Source: Gammaproteobacteria bacterium (lineage in GTDB: Bacteria > Pseudomonadota > Gammaproteobacteria > Chromatiales > Chromatiaceae). From it: DNA of 56,429 nt. Location of the stretch: NCBI GenBank assembly GCA_024206335.1, contig JAAGZL010000510.1, positions 1 through 56,429 of the forward strand, read 5' to 3'. The notes under the pieces are model-generated. The model was not told the DNA's origin. It saw only the letters and a program-made list of their open reading frames with translations, and did not search any database. The position numbers were made by a program, and so were the translations under genes. Below are positions 47,901-56,429 of the stretch, piece after piece; the stretch's first letter is position 1; the number at the start of each line of letters is the position of its first letter.

Positions 47901-49240
47901 TTAGCCTGGATTCTGGTTGTCTGGTGTGGATTCATTCTTGCTGGCAACCAACCCGTATTTTTGGATTAGGCGATAGACATTTCTCTCACTGATATCCAGG
48001 GTTGAGGCGACACTTGAGCGGTGACCTGAATATTTTTCCAGTATGGTCTCAAAGTAAATCTGTTCCAGCTCGTGCAAGGTTGGATAGTGGTCAAATGAGA
48101 GGTTTAATTTTGGTTTTGACTTGCTGTTTGTGCTACCAAAGGCCAGATGATCTGACTTGATAGATGGGTTGTCCTTGGAGAGGATGATTGCCCTCTCTAC
48201 CACGTTTTTTAGTTCGCGCACGTTACCAGGCCAGTCATAGGATATCAGCTTGCGTATGGCTGCCTTGTTGAAGGTCTTATTGATGCGTCGGGAGAAGTTG
48301 TGGTTCCTGATGAAGTGTTCGGCCAGGTGTGGGATGTCATCTCTGCGTTCCCGCAGGGATGGGGTGGTGATTGAGAAGGCCTCTAACCGATAGTAGAGAT
48401 CTGAACGGAAATTACCCTCCCGGCTCATCTGTTCCAGGTTACGGTTGGTGGCTGTAACTATCCGTACATTTGCGGTCAGATCCTTGGTGCCGCCCACTCT
48501 GCGGAATTTGCCTGTTTCCAGAATACGCAGAAGTTTGGCCTGAATGCTGGCATTTATCTCACCGATTTCATCCAGGAACAGGGTGCCGCCTTCAGCCCCT
48601 TCTTCTGCTTATCAGCGCTGGTAAAGGCTCCCCGTTCGTGCCCAAACAACTCTGATTCAAATAGCTGCTCCTGGATGGTGCAGCAGTCTACGGCTACAAA
48701 ATTACTCTTGCTGCGATTGCTCTTTTCATGAATGGCGCGCGCTACTAACTCCTTGCCGGAGCCGCTCTCCCCAAGAATCAGCACGGTCATGTCGCTGGAT
48801 GCCACCGCATCGATGAGATGCTTCACCTTTTCGAGTGCCTCACTCTCGCCAATCATGAATGAGGAGGAGTTTTCCTTGGCCTTCAGCCGCTGTTTGCAGA
48901 ACATATGGTCATTGCGTAGTGCTGCGTTTTCCAGGGTTCTTTGAACCACCAGAGTAAACTCATCCGGGCTTACTGGTTTGATCAGGTACTCAGATGCTCC
49001 GGCTTTCATGGCCTTAACTGCATTGTTCACTGAGCCGTATGTAGTGAGTACGATTACCGGCTGGTTCTCTGCCAGAGTGGGCAGCAGTTCCATGCAGTCA
49101 CCATCTGGAAGGCGTGCGTCCATTACGATCAGATCTGGTTCATGGCTTTTGAGGTAATTGCCGGCCTCAGCCAGGGTATGCACACCAACTGCACTGTGGT
49201 TGATGCTGTTGATATATTTTACCAGCAGTATATTAGGGAT
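47901..49240 (-). pseudogene. Sigma-54-dependent NtrC-type response regulator, broken
   Basis: Two frames together encode receiver, AAA+ and Fis-type HTH domains. The first has the phosphoacceptor Asp in LIVMDARLPDGD, LIKPVSPDEF, Walker A GESGSGKE and ELFGHERGAFTSAD, then runs out of frame after DKQKKGL. The second has the sensor and HTH parts (VRIVTATNRNLEQM; YDWPGNVRELKNVVERAI; SSVASTLDISERNVYRLIQ). At 48596-48612 the DNA reads GGGCTGAAGGCGGC where relatives encode GLFEAAEGGTLFLDE, consistent with a 13-bp deletion between two GGCTG copies. The receiver also lacks its first strand and acidic Asp pair, and no start codon precedes ILLVKYINSINH. It cannot make an intact activator. Confidence 0.88.
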
Positions 49241-49766
49241 GAATGCCCCCAGCGGTGTGCAGATGGGGAGGCGGTCATTTCTGCGCAGGGCCGTTGGGAT
49301 GGTGGTTAACAACAATACGCTGGAGGATAAACTCGCCGGTGACAAAGAGTTGTGGTCTACCCCTATAGGTCGGCTGGTCCCACCAGTGCAATATCCTGCT
49401 ATCCTGCCATTCACGCCATCAATTGATGAGGACTGTTGTAACGGCTGTGATGTCTGCGTAAGGGTGTGCCCGCACAACGCCATAACCTTGGAACGTCATG
49501 CTGGTGAAAACCTGGCTAGTTATCACCTCGTCCCAGAAAGCTGCACTGGTTGCGGCCTGTGTTTGGTTGGGTGTGAGGTTGATGCAATATCAATCAGGCA
49601 ATGGGTGGTACCAAACCAGATTGAGATCAATCTAATCCAGGCAAGGTGCTATGCTTGCGGTTCCGATTTTCACAGAGTTCAGGCTGCTCAAGAGGGTGAC
49701 GTGGGGTTGTGTCGTATCTGCAGTCTGGTTAATCACCACAGCAATCTGCACCAGGTTATGGATTAA
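49239..49766 (+). CDS. Ferredoxin-type protein with two 4Fe-4S motifs and a third Cys group
   Basis: A 175-residue electron-transfer protein similar in layout to NapF. The N-terminus has RRSFLRR near residue 11 (twin-Arg-like, but the following segment is only weakly hydrophobic). Cluster I is C67-x2-C70-x2-C73-x3-C77P (CNGCDVCVRVCP). Cluster II is C102-x2-C105-x2-C108-x3-C112 (CTGCGLCLVGC). A third group is C137-x2-C140 and C158-x2-C161, which may bind a cluster or zinc. The start may be ATG 49239 or ATG 49263 (MGRRSFLRR). Its 5' end abuts or overlaps the broken response regulator on the other strand. No nap or other redox operon is nearby. Confidence 0.8.
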   Translation: MNAPSGVQMGRRSFLRRAVGMVVNNNTLEDKLAGDKELWSTPIGRLVPPVQYPAILPFTPSIDEDCCNGCDVCVRVCPHNAITLERHAGENLASYHLVPESCTGCGLCLVGCEVDAISIRQWVVPNQIEINLIQARCYACGSDFHRVQAAQEGDVGLCRICSLVNHHSNLHQVMD

Positions 49767-49934
49767 GTGGTAAAGCTAGTGCCTTATCCACCTTATTAGA
49801 TGGCTTCAAAACAATATTCAATCAGTTGTAGTCACGTGTAATCTTACAAATCGCGATAAGGGTTTTAGACTTGAACCGGGAAGCAGGCATTGATTGGGTT
49901 TTCATGAATGCACTTACCAGAGAGTAGATTTAGG

Positions 49935-52900
49935 TTATTTGGCCGGTCTTAATAGTTCCTTAACCATCTGAAGCAGTTTGTTGGCATTAACGGGTTTCTC
50001 AAGGAAGTGGATATCCATCTTTGCTGCGGCGTCAGCGTTTATGTCGTCGCTGAAGCCGGTATCCAGGATCACTGGCATGTCGGGACGAATCTGTCGCATG
50101 GCATTAACAACCTCAACACCGGTCATCCCGGGCATGGTCTGGTCGGTAATAACCAGGTCAAACCCGTCTGGGTTCTCCTTGAAGAGTTCAAGCGCCTCCT
50201 TGCTGTCGCTCATTACCGTTGTAAGATAGCCGAATGTCTCCAGAAGGTCTCCCAGGTATTCGCCAAGGTCAGGTTCATCATCTAGAATAAGGAGATGTTC
50301 GCCCTGCCCACTGGGTGATTCTGTTGATAGTTGGATTGCCTCCTCTGTGTCTGTAGTCGTGTCTGTAATTGGGGGGAATAACAGTCGGAAGGTAGAGCCG
50401 ATACCAATCTCTGTATTCACAATGATGTGCCCCGCGTGACTGTGTATGATGCCTTGAATAACCGACAGCCCCATACCCGTACCCTTACCTACATCCTTGG
50501 TGGTAAAAAACGGGTCGAAGATACGTTCTAGTACATTTGGTTTGATTCCACTGCCGGTGTCGGTGATTGAGAGCTCTACCCAATCACCTTTAACCAGTTT
50601 CCGGCAGACCGTGCATTCTGCATCTATCCCTCTGGCCCAGCCTAGGCGTATTATGATCTTTCCCTTCCCGGCCATTGCGTCCCGCGCATTGATGCTGAGG
50701 TTCATCATGATCTGGTTGAACTGCACCTGGTCCATCAGTACAGGCGGTAGGTTGTCATCAATCTTAGTGCGGATTTCGACGCTGGCGGGCAGGGTGGAGC
50801 ACAGCATCTTGATGTCCTCCTCAATTAGGGATTGGAGTTGCAATGGCCTATCGTCACGGGCCTCGTCGCGACTGAAGGCCAGCATCTGAGATACCAGTCC
50901 CTTGGCCCGTTCACCAGCCTTTTTTACATGTTTTAGATAGTCAGCTTGTTTGGTTTGACCATCTTGGTTGCTAAGATTCAGGGCGAAATCTGTATAACCC
51001 AGGATGATGCCAAGAATATTGTTGAAGTCGTGGGCTATGCCGCCGGTTAGCTGGCCCAGGGCTTCCATCTTGCGTGCTTGCTGAAGCTCCCGTTGCAGGC
51101 GTGCCTGTTCGGCTTTGGCCCGGTTATGCTCAGTGGTGTCGAGAATAATTGCAGCAAAGACCGGCGGATGTTCGTCCAAATATTGCATGTCAACTTCGAC
51201 TGGGTAGGTGGTTCCGTCTTTCCTGTGGTGAATCGTTGCGAGCTGGATCTTCTCCATAACACCTAACTTGAGCGGCTTGACCAATTCTGCAAAAGAGTGA
51301 GCTGTGAATTCTGGGTTGAGGTCCAGGGGAGTCAAATCGCGCAGCTCACCTATGGAGTAGCCAAGATTTGTCCGCGCCACGAGGTTAACATCGATAAAGT
51401 GAAGGGTCTCACTGTCAAAGATATAGATCTCATTATTTGATTGTTCGAGCACTCGATTGTAGCGGGTGATTTCGTTCAACGAGCGCCGACGTTGTAAAAT
51501 ACGCCAGATCTCATTGGCAATGAGCTGTATCGTCTCTACATCCAGATCGGTGTATTCCGTCTCTTTGTTGCCAACCCCGGTTAACATAACAACCTTGCCG
51601 TTCTCGATAACCGGCAGACTGATCAGGCGGTTTAGTTCGGCATGGCCCTCTGGCAGACCTCTCTTGTGGGGATAATTGAGATAATCATTGAACACCACAG
51701 GCCTATGCTGATGAATAGCATCCACCCAGATGCCAGCCTGGTCGACAGGGTAGTGGTTATCATGGGCGGCCTGGCAATACTCTTTCAGGGTGCGGTGCGA
51801 CCAGGTCACCAGTTTGAGGGTCACCTCGTCATCAGCGACGAAGTGGAGAAATGATATCTTGCTGCCAGTAAGCTCTTCAGCCAACTCCAAACCATGCTGT
51901 GCAAATTCGGTTTCATCCAACCGTTCTGCTGCTGGTGGGAGTTCCAGCAGGGCCTCGGACCGGCGGGCCTGAAGCAACAAGAGATCTGCCTGTTGCTTGC
52001 GTTTGGTGATATCCAGGAAGGTAACCACCGTGCCGGTTAGTTCCCCATCGCGTCGGATTGGATAGGACCAGTATTCGGCTGGGAAACAACTGCCGTCCGC
52101 CCGCCAAAACACCTCAGAATCAACATGTGCGCCTTCACCTGAGGTGGTGCTATGAACAATGGGGCACTCATCCATCGGGTAAGGGGAGCCATCCGGGTGT
52201 TTGTGGTGGATCAGATCATGCATGTTTCGGCCAATCAGTTCATCTACGGAGTGGTAACCAAGTATCTGTATACAGGCCTTGTTGGCGAAGATGCAGTTGC
52301 CATGCAGGTCGACACCGTTGATGGCCTCGGCCGTGGAGTTAAGCAGATCCTCTATCTGTTCCCTCTGTTCCAGGACTGCCAGTTCGGCCTTTAGACGCGT
52401 TCCTATTTCACGTTGCAGTCGCCGGTTCCACACCAGAATAATCGCCAGGAGTAACAGCAGAGTGAGACCGACCTGCAGCACCAGCCGGTAATCTGTCTTC
52501 TCGACATATTTTCTTTTGATCCAGCTTTGTAGGATATCCTGGGATGTTGCCTTGGAAACCGATTTCAAGGTTTTGTTGATAATGGAGTGAAGCAGTGGTT
52601 GCTCCTTGGAGACAAACAGGGTCAGGTCCATGACGATGGATGTTTTACCCACTACCTTGATATTGTGTATGCCCATGTCGGCGATGTGATAACTGGCCAG
52701 CGCCATGGTGGCAAGCATGGCATCAAACCTTCCATGGGATACCCCCTCCAGACCCTGTTGGATGTTCTCCACCTCAATGAAGCCAAAACCTGGATATTGT
52801 CTATGGATATCGGCGGTATAGCCGTAGTCCTTGATTATGGCGATCTTCCGGTCCTTGATATCATCCAGCCGCTCAACGTAGTTCTGCTGGGAGTTCATGA

Positions 52901-54029
52901 TGATGACAATGGGATTTTGACTGTAGCTATCAACCGGGTTGAACCCCTGGTTCAGGATGGTATCTGCGGTGTCACTGGAGATTACCAAGACCTTTCCCTC
53001 AGTTGCAATCCGTTGCGATTCCGTCCAGCTGGCGACTGGGATTGGTTTGAACTTGAGGCCGGTCTGGCCTTCGATCAATTTGATATGGTCCGCAACGATA
53101 CCGATGAAGCTGCCATCGTCGAGAAATGCCTCATAGGGCAACCAGTTGGGATCGCCAGCAAAGGTAACCAGGGTATGATCCTCAATCCAATGTTTTTCAG
53201 CTTCGGTAAGTTGCACCCGGATTGTGCGTTGGGGGGTACGGAACTCGTCTGGATGATGGTGACCAAACCATTTTTGTTTCAGCTTAGTGTAGGTGCCGTC
53301 GGTAACCACCCTGGAGAGCCCTTCGTTGAGCGTGGCAAGCAGTTCCTTGTCTCCCTCGGTGACGGCAAAGCAAAAATCCTGGCGGAAGTCACCTATCTTG
53401 GCACGGATCTCAAACTCATCTTCTCCCAGTTTATGGATCAGATCATGGGCCACTATGTCCTGTACCACCACGGCGTCCAACTGGCCATCTTGCAATTGGT
53501 GGAATGCGTCCACATAGCTCTTGGTAGTGACCAGGTTCTGGGTGTGACCATGGCGTCGCATATACTCCTCGGCATTATCGCCGGCCATCACGCCTACCTT
53601 GAAGCTACCCAGCTCATTGAGACTATTGACGTAGTTGTTGCCTTTCTTTACTACGATGGAGCCGTACAGGCTCAGGTAGGGGACGGTGAAGTCGAACAGT
53701 GCCTCTCTTTCTGGGGTGCGCCCTACCAGTGGCAGTACATCGAGTTGGTCGGATGCCAGTTCCTGTTTGATCTCGCTCCATGGACCCACCTTGAAGTGGA
53801 TCTGCATACCCACGGCCTTAGTGGCCGCATGCAACAACCCCACGGCAAAGCCGTTGGCTCGACCCTGATCGTCTTTGATGGAGAGTGGTGGATAGTCCGG
53901 CTCAGCAGCCGAATTCAGAACAGTATCAGCTACTACAGTTGGGGAGATGACAGTGAGAATCAGCAGCAACAACAGCGCCCTGATCTTGTATCGTGCTACA
54001 GATGATGGATCTGTTTTTAATGCTGTCAT
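49935..54029 (-). CDS. Hybrid sensor histidine kinase with two periplasmic substrate-binding domains
   Basis: A 1364-residue inner-membrane protein. A signal/anchor helix (about 17-35) is followed by two SBP_bac_3-type domains (about 36-255, EPDYPPLSIKDDQGRANGF; about 275-505, GDPNWLPYEAFLDDG), then a membrane helix (about 515-535). The cytoplasm holds a PAS domain (about 555-680), a GAF-like domain (about 690-850, KISFLHFVADDEVTL), a second PAS (about 865-985), HisKA with the phospho-His in LTGGIAHDFNNILG, and HATPase_c (DTGSGIKPNVLERIFDPFF; GKGTGMGLSVIQGI). A C-terminal receiver carries Asp in LVITDQTMPG. The ATPase domain carries a CxxC (AECTVCRKL). The likely ligand is an amino acid or similar solute; output is unknown, and no phosphotransfer partner is adjacent. 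Confidence 0.92.
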   Translation of the reverse strand: MTALKTDPSSVARYKIRALLLLLILTVISPTVVADTVLNSAAEPDYPPLSIKDDQGRANGFAVGLLHAATKAVGMQIHFKVGPWSEIKQELASDQLDVLPLVGRTPEREALFDFTVPYLSLYGSIVVKKGNNYVNSLNELGSFKVGVMAGDNAEEYMRRHGHTQNLVTTKSYVDAFHQLQDGQLDAVVVQDIVAHDLIHKLGEDEFEIRAKIGDFRQDFCFAVTEGDKELLATLNEGLSRVVTDGTYTKLKQKWFGHHHPDEFRTPQRTIRVQLTEAEKHWIEDHTLVTFAGDPNWLPYEAFLDDGSFIGIVADHIKLIEGQTGLKFKPIPVASWTESQRIATEGKVLVISSDTADTILNQGFNPVDSYSQNPIVIIMNSQQNYVERLDDIKDRKIAIIKDYGYTADIHRQYPGFGFIEVENIQQGLEGVSHGRFDAMLATMALASYHIADMGIHNIKVVGKTSIVMDLTLFVSKEQPLLHSIINKTLKSVSKATSQDILQSWIKRKYVEKTDYRLVLQVGLTLLLLLAIILVWNRRLQREIGTRLKAELAVLEQREQIEDLLNSTAEAINGVDLHGNCIFANKACIQILGYHSVDELIGRNMHDLIHHKHPDGSPYPMDECPIVHSTTSGEGAHVDSEVFWRADGSCFPAEYWSYPIRRDGELTGTVVTFLDITKRKQQADLLLLQARRSEALLELPPAAERLDETEFAQHGLELAEELTGSKISFLHFVADDEVTLKLVTWSHRTLKEYCQAAHDNHYPVDQAGIWVDAIHQHRPVVFNDYLNYPHKRGLPEGHAELNRLISLPVIENGKVVMLTGVGNKETEYTDLDVETIQLIANEIWRILQRRRSLNEITRYNRVLEQSNNEIYIFDSETLHFIDVNLVARTNLGYSIGELRDLTPLDLNPEFTAHSFAELVKPLKLGVMEKIQLATIHHRKDGTTYPVEVDMQYLDEHPPVFAAIILDTTEHNRAKAEQARLQRELQQARKMEALGQLTGGIAHDFNNILGIILGYTDFALNLSNQDGQTKQADYLKHVKKAGERAKGLVSQMLAFSRDEARDDRPLQLQSLIEEDIKMLCSTLPASVEIRTKIDDNLPPVLMDQVQFNQIMMNLSINARDAMAGKGKIIIRLGWARGIDAECTVCRKLVKGDWVELSITDTGSGIKPNVLERIFDPFFTTKDVGKGTGMGLSVIQGIIHSHAGHIIVNTEIGIGSTFRLLFPPITDTTTDTEEAIQLSTESPSGQGEHLLILDDEPDLGEYLGDLLETFGYLTTVMSDSKEALELFKENPDGFDLVITDQTMPGMTGVEVVNAMRQIRPDMPVILDTGFSDDINADAAAKMDIHFLEKPVNANKLLQMVKELLRPAK

Positions 54030-54324
54030 TTTGTTAGCGCAAATGTTTGATCATCTTTCCTACATCAATCAGGAACACAGAATATGCAAATGAAAACCAT
54101 ATTATCATCAGCTGGTGTTATAGATACATCAGATACATCGAATACTTCCATATGAATTATAGATAATCGCTGTTTGCAGTGACCCAGATCAAAGGATTAA
54201 CCACATATTAAATAGTTGGCCAGCAGCCTAATGGGTTTCCATGGCTCATGGCCATAGAAAATGGCAGCACACTCTATGTTTTTGGAACCTCTGAATAGAT
54301 CAGAGGTTCCCTGGTTTCCGCCAA
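54030..54324. other. Intergenic stretch with an 11-bp inverted repeat
   Basis: About 295 bases, AT-rich near the kinase start. GGAACCTCTGA (54284-54294) pairs with TCAGAGGTTCC (54300-54310), loop ATAGA. It lies just downstream of the hydrolase stop on the minus strand, but A rather than T follows on that strand, so it is not a standard terminator for it. Confidence 0.55.
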
Positions 54325-55336
54325 TCAGTAGTTCAGGTCATCCGGTGAAAATGGATACTTGGGGTTGGCGCCCAGTACTCTTTTCAGGATGTGGTTCATG
54401 GTGAATGGGTCGTTGTCAAAACCACCATGTGAGGTACTGCGTGTCCTTTGCCCTTCACTGCCATTGGAGTAGATGATCTTGGGAAGAGAGTTTGCGGTTG
54501 TCACACTACCTTTAAACTTCTCCATGCCAAGCAGTGGCCTCTGTTTTTCTCTCTCAAAGGCGTTGGATACCAGGTACAATAGTGATTTACGATAGATCTT
54601 GGAGACGGTGTCATCCTGTTCCAGCCGGTCTTTCAGGTTATATATTGCCATATCCCCCAGGGTTAGTTTGGACTTCTTCTGCAGTACCGGCAGATAACTC
54701 TTGTCGTATAAATCAATGCTGCATGCCGGCGCCAGTAGTGAGCAGGTAGAAAAGGTGATGCTTCTGCGGCTCAGGGTGCGTAGTAGATGTGCGATAACAA
54801 CTGCTCCGGTACTATGCCCGACCAGATGCAACTTTACCTGTCTCTTGCTCTGGTTTATGTGTTTAATAAAACGCTCGAGGGCATCTGTGCCGGCGCCATT
54901 ACGGGCTAGGGCCTCTTCTGCATCCCGTTTCATTTCGTTCCAAAGCAGGGTGCCGGGTCGGCGTAACAGTCCTTCAATAAAACGGTCCGTCCAGTCGCTG
55001 AAGCCGCCGGTACGTTCGGTAGCGTCGGTCTCTTTACGCAGGATCAAATCCTTGATTTCCTCGACCAGGCCGGTGTCGTACATGATGTGGAATGGATATA
55101 TGGCGTTGGCCTTATAGGTCTCCTTCATAGCGGCAATACGGCTGGCAGATTCCTTTGGTGAGTTGAGGCCACCATGGGCATAGATCAGGATGTGTTTGTA
55201 TTTTGTCGCGTTGGCGACCAGTTTTGCCGTCTGCTCAATATCCTCTGCCGTACTCCAATAGCGACCGCTGGTTTTGTATCTGCCATCATCTATATGGATA
55301 AAATGTCCGGCGATATTTGCCCGAGGTATACAGAAG
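54325..55336 (-). pseudogene. Alpha/beta hydrolase, 5' end removed by IS insertion
   Basis: The coding frame is open from 55368 down to 54325. The part from about 55336 reads IPRANIAGHFIHIDDGRYKT, then ILIYAHGGLNSPKESASRIA (an oxyanion-type HGG after a strand) and later LHLVGHSTGAVVIAHLLRTL, the nucleophile elbow GHSTG with Ser. The first Met (55128) lies after the HGG strand, so a protein starting there would lack a core strand and is unlikely to fold. The 5' sequence ends where the IS3-type element begins (about 55337), leaving no start codon. The family is a lipase-like hydrolase of unknown substrate. A C-terminal catalytic His is plausible in STSHGGFDNDPFTM. Confidence 0.8.
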
Positions 55337-55394
55337 TGGACCCCATCACTGACACAGTCAATCAGCTTTTATAAGTGATATCCCTGAGTCTGTT

Positions 55395-56246
55395 TCATGC
55401 TGCTAAAGGCAGTCCCGAAGGTAGGTCATAATATACCTGATCAGGTGTCATTCTGCCCAGGCTGGCATGCCGTCTGTCCTGGTTATAGAAGTTCATCCAC
55501 GCTCCAATACTCTGCTGTGCATGGGCAACTGTATCGTAAGCCTTAAGATACACTTCCTCATATTTCAGACTACGCCAGAGGCGCTCGATAAATACATTGT
55601 CCATCCAGCGTCCCTTACCATCCATGCTGATTTGAATGCCATGCGCCTTGAGTGCCCCGGTAAAATCCTCACTGGTAAATTGGCAGCCTTGGTCGCTGTT
55701 GAATATGTCAGGCGTTCCATAGTTAGCAACAGCTTCGTCCAGTGCCTCAATGCAGGGCGCTGTATCCAGGCTGTTGGATAATCGCCAACTCAACACCTTC
55801 CTCGAATGCCAGTCCATGACCGCAACCAAATACAGGAAGCCTTTGCGCATGGGTATATACGTGATGTCAGTACACCAAACCTGATTGCTACGATCAATTT
55901 CCAGATCTCGCAGCAAATAAGGATATACCTTGTGTTGCTTGTTGGGACGGGTGGTTCTGGCACCAGGATAGAGTGCACGTATCCCCATCACTCTCATTAA
56001 TCTCTGCACACGCTTGCGATTGACCTGCAGGCCATGCACATCCCATAGATCGTCCCGCAGTCGCCGAGATCCCTTGAACGGATGCTTGAGATGTAGCTCA
56101 TCCAGCTTCCGCATCAGGTCAATATCGGGGTTGCTCACCCCAGCAGGCGCCCTGTAAGCCGATGAACGACTGACAGCTAATACTTCGCATTGCCGGATGA
56201 TCGGGAGACTATGGCTCCGATCTACCTTCGTTTTGCGCTCGGTCAT
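55395..56246 (-). CDS. IS3-family transposase OrfB (DDE integrase)
   Basis: A 283-residue rve-type transposase that joins IS ends by DDE chemistry. The catalytic residues are in WCTDITYIPM (first Asp), DIFNSDQGCQFTS (second Asp) and MDNVFIERLWRSLKYEEVY (Glu). An N-terminal HTH_21 region (ELHLKHPFKGSRRLRDDL) precedes them. ATG 56246 and TTG 56252 are possible independent starts, but in IS3 elements the active form is an OrfAB fusion made by -1 frameshifting. The frame is intact, so the element may still be active. It is read on the same strand as the hydrolase remnant it interrupts. Confidence 0.93.
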   Translation of the reverse strand: MTERKTKVDRSHSLPIIRQCEVLAVSRSSAYRAPAGVSNPDIDLMRKLDELHLKHPFKGSRRLRDDLWDVHGLQVNRKRVQRLMRVMGIRALYPGARTTRPNKQHKVYPYLLRDLEIDRSNQVWCTDITYIPMRKGFLYLVAVMDWHSRKVLSWRLSNSLDTAPCIEALDEAVANYGTPDIFNSDQGCQFTSEDFTGALKAHGIQISMDGKGRWMDNVFIERLWRSLKYEEVYLKAYDTVAHAQQSIGAWMNFYNQDRRHASLGRMTPDQVYYDLPSGLPLAA

Positions 56247-56248
56247 AT

Positions 56249-56429
56249 TCAACGCCCGAGCGCTTTGGCTAAAAAATCATTCTCCAGTGCCAATTCACCA
56301 ATCTTGGCATGCAGATCTTTCAGTTGTGATTCATCGGCAGCTTTGCGCTCCTGGTTGCTGCCAAATACGGTATCTGCCTGCTCAAGCAATTGCTTCTTCC
56401 AGTCCTGGATCTGGTTCTGGTGTACATCA
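56249..56429 (-). CDS. IS3-family OrfA, C-terminal part (cut by window edge)
   Basis: The last 59 codons of OrfA: HQNQIQDWKKQLLEQADTVF, then the leucine-zipper-like DLHAKIGELALENDFLAKAL, ending GR. OrfA supplies the helix-turn-helix that binds the IS ends and the zipper that joins the subunits. The stop (56249-56251) overlaps the OrfB frame. The N-terminal HTH lies beyond the window. Confidence 0.88.
   Translation of the reverse strand, partial: DVHQNQIQDWKKQLLEQADTVFGSNQERKAADESQLKDLHAKIGELALENDFLAKALGR
56270..56276 (-). promoter_or_regulatory. Candidate -1 frameshift site T TTT TTA in OrfA
   Basis: On the coding strand GAT TTT TTA GCC places the heptamer T-TTT-TTA in the OrfA zero frame. 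A -1 slip enters OrfB reading FFSQSARALNMTERK with no stop, giving an OrfAB fusion. This heptamer class (U UUU UUA) is a known slippery site. Confidence 0.75.

Larger units (their letters stand above)
55337..56429 (-). mobile_element. IS3-family insertion sequence, one end and both ORFs (partly)
   Basis: The element is read on the minus strand and runs off the right edge. Its inner end is placed at 55337, where TGGACCCC begins, a terminal sequence usual for IS3-family elements and where the hydrolase coding similarity stops. The second inverted repeat and the target duplication are outside the window or not resolvable. Confidence 0.75.

Noticed and set aside
49158-49238. Longer ferredoxin start (27 extra residues)
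   Set aside because: The extra part is the antisense of the response regulator receiver and has no similarity to ferredoxins.
52587-54005. 472-residue plus-strand frame opposite the hybrid kinase
   Set aside because: Antisense of the two substrate-binding domains, which are clearly the real coding frame.
54284-54310. Inverted repeat as a terminator for the hydrolase
   Set aside because: On the minus strand the stem is followed by A, not T; kept only as an inverted repeat.
1-56429. CRISPR arrays, rRNA and tRNA genes
   Set aside because: No spaced direct repeats, cas genes, rRNA stretches or cloverleaf-forming sequences were seen by eye on either strand.

Overview
The window is a chromosomal segment of a gammaproteobacterium. 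The evidence is the RNase E/RluC divergent pair, the rpsB-tsf-pyrH-frr-uppS-cdsA-dxr-rseP-bamA-skp-lpxD-fabZ-lpxA-lpxB-rnhB-dnaE-accA-tilS order typical of that class, and a DUF3581 gene. Two rhodanese proteins, a three-cluster ferredoxin, a Sco protein and much c-di-GMP/chemotaxis/two-component signalling would fit a free-living or symbiotic aquatic, possibly sulfur-oxidising, organism, but no gene here proves that lifestyle.

Layout. (1) 1-7.5 kb: the start of an exported protein and a DUF2946-like protein (minus), a low-molecular-weight phosphatase, then rne (minus) divergent from rluC-HAD phosphatase-sppA (plus). (2) 7.7-11.4 kb: an accessory patch with a membrane diguanylate cyclase, a 51-residue peptide ending CCGSCT (9179-9334, minus), a broken REP-type (HUH) transposase, an exported FecR-domain protein and repeat-like non-coding DNA. 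(3) 11.5-14.9 kb: map and glnD (minus). (4) 15-35.9 kb: one long plus-strand housekeeping block from rpsB to tilS covering translation, pyrimidine, isoprenoid, phospholipid, outer-membrane and lipid A synthesis and DNA replication. (5) 35.9-43.4 kb: minus-strand genes: a double cNMP-rhodanese protein, two orphans, DUF3581, a chemoreceptor, a frameshifted periplasmic rhodanese and an HDOD protein with a degenerate EAL domain. (6) 43.7-46.1 kb: a thioesterase, a small exported Cys protein and an exported fusion of a ZnuA-like domain to a Sco domain. (7) 46.2-56.4 kb: an RluA-family pseudouridine synthase, a MaoC hydratase, a broken sigma-54 response regulator, a ferredoxin, a 1364-residue hybrid sensor kinase, an alpha/beta hydrolase cut at its 5' side by an IS3-family element, and that element running off the window.

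The points most worth a second look are the CCGSCT peptide with its own promoter and operator-like inverted repeat, and the ZnuA-like/Sco fusion, in which the three expected histidine metal ligands all appear to be aromatic residues. Four genes show decay: the response regulator (inferred 13-bp deletion between GGCTG repeats plus a lost N-terminus), the rhodanese (one-base frameshift), the hydrolase (IS insertion) and the HUH transposase (truncation). No tRNA, rRNA or CRISPR array was seen.
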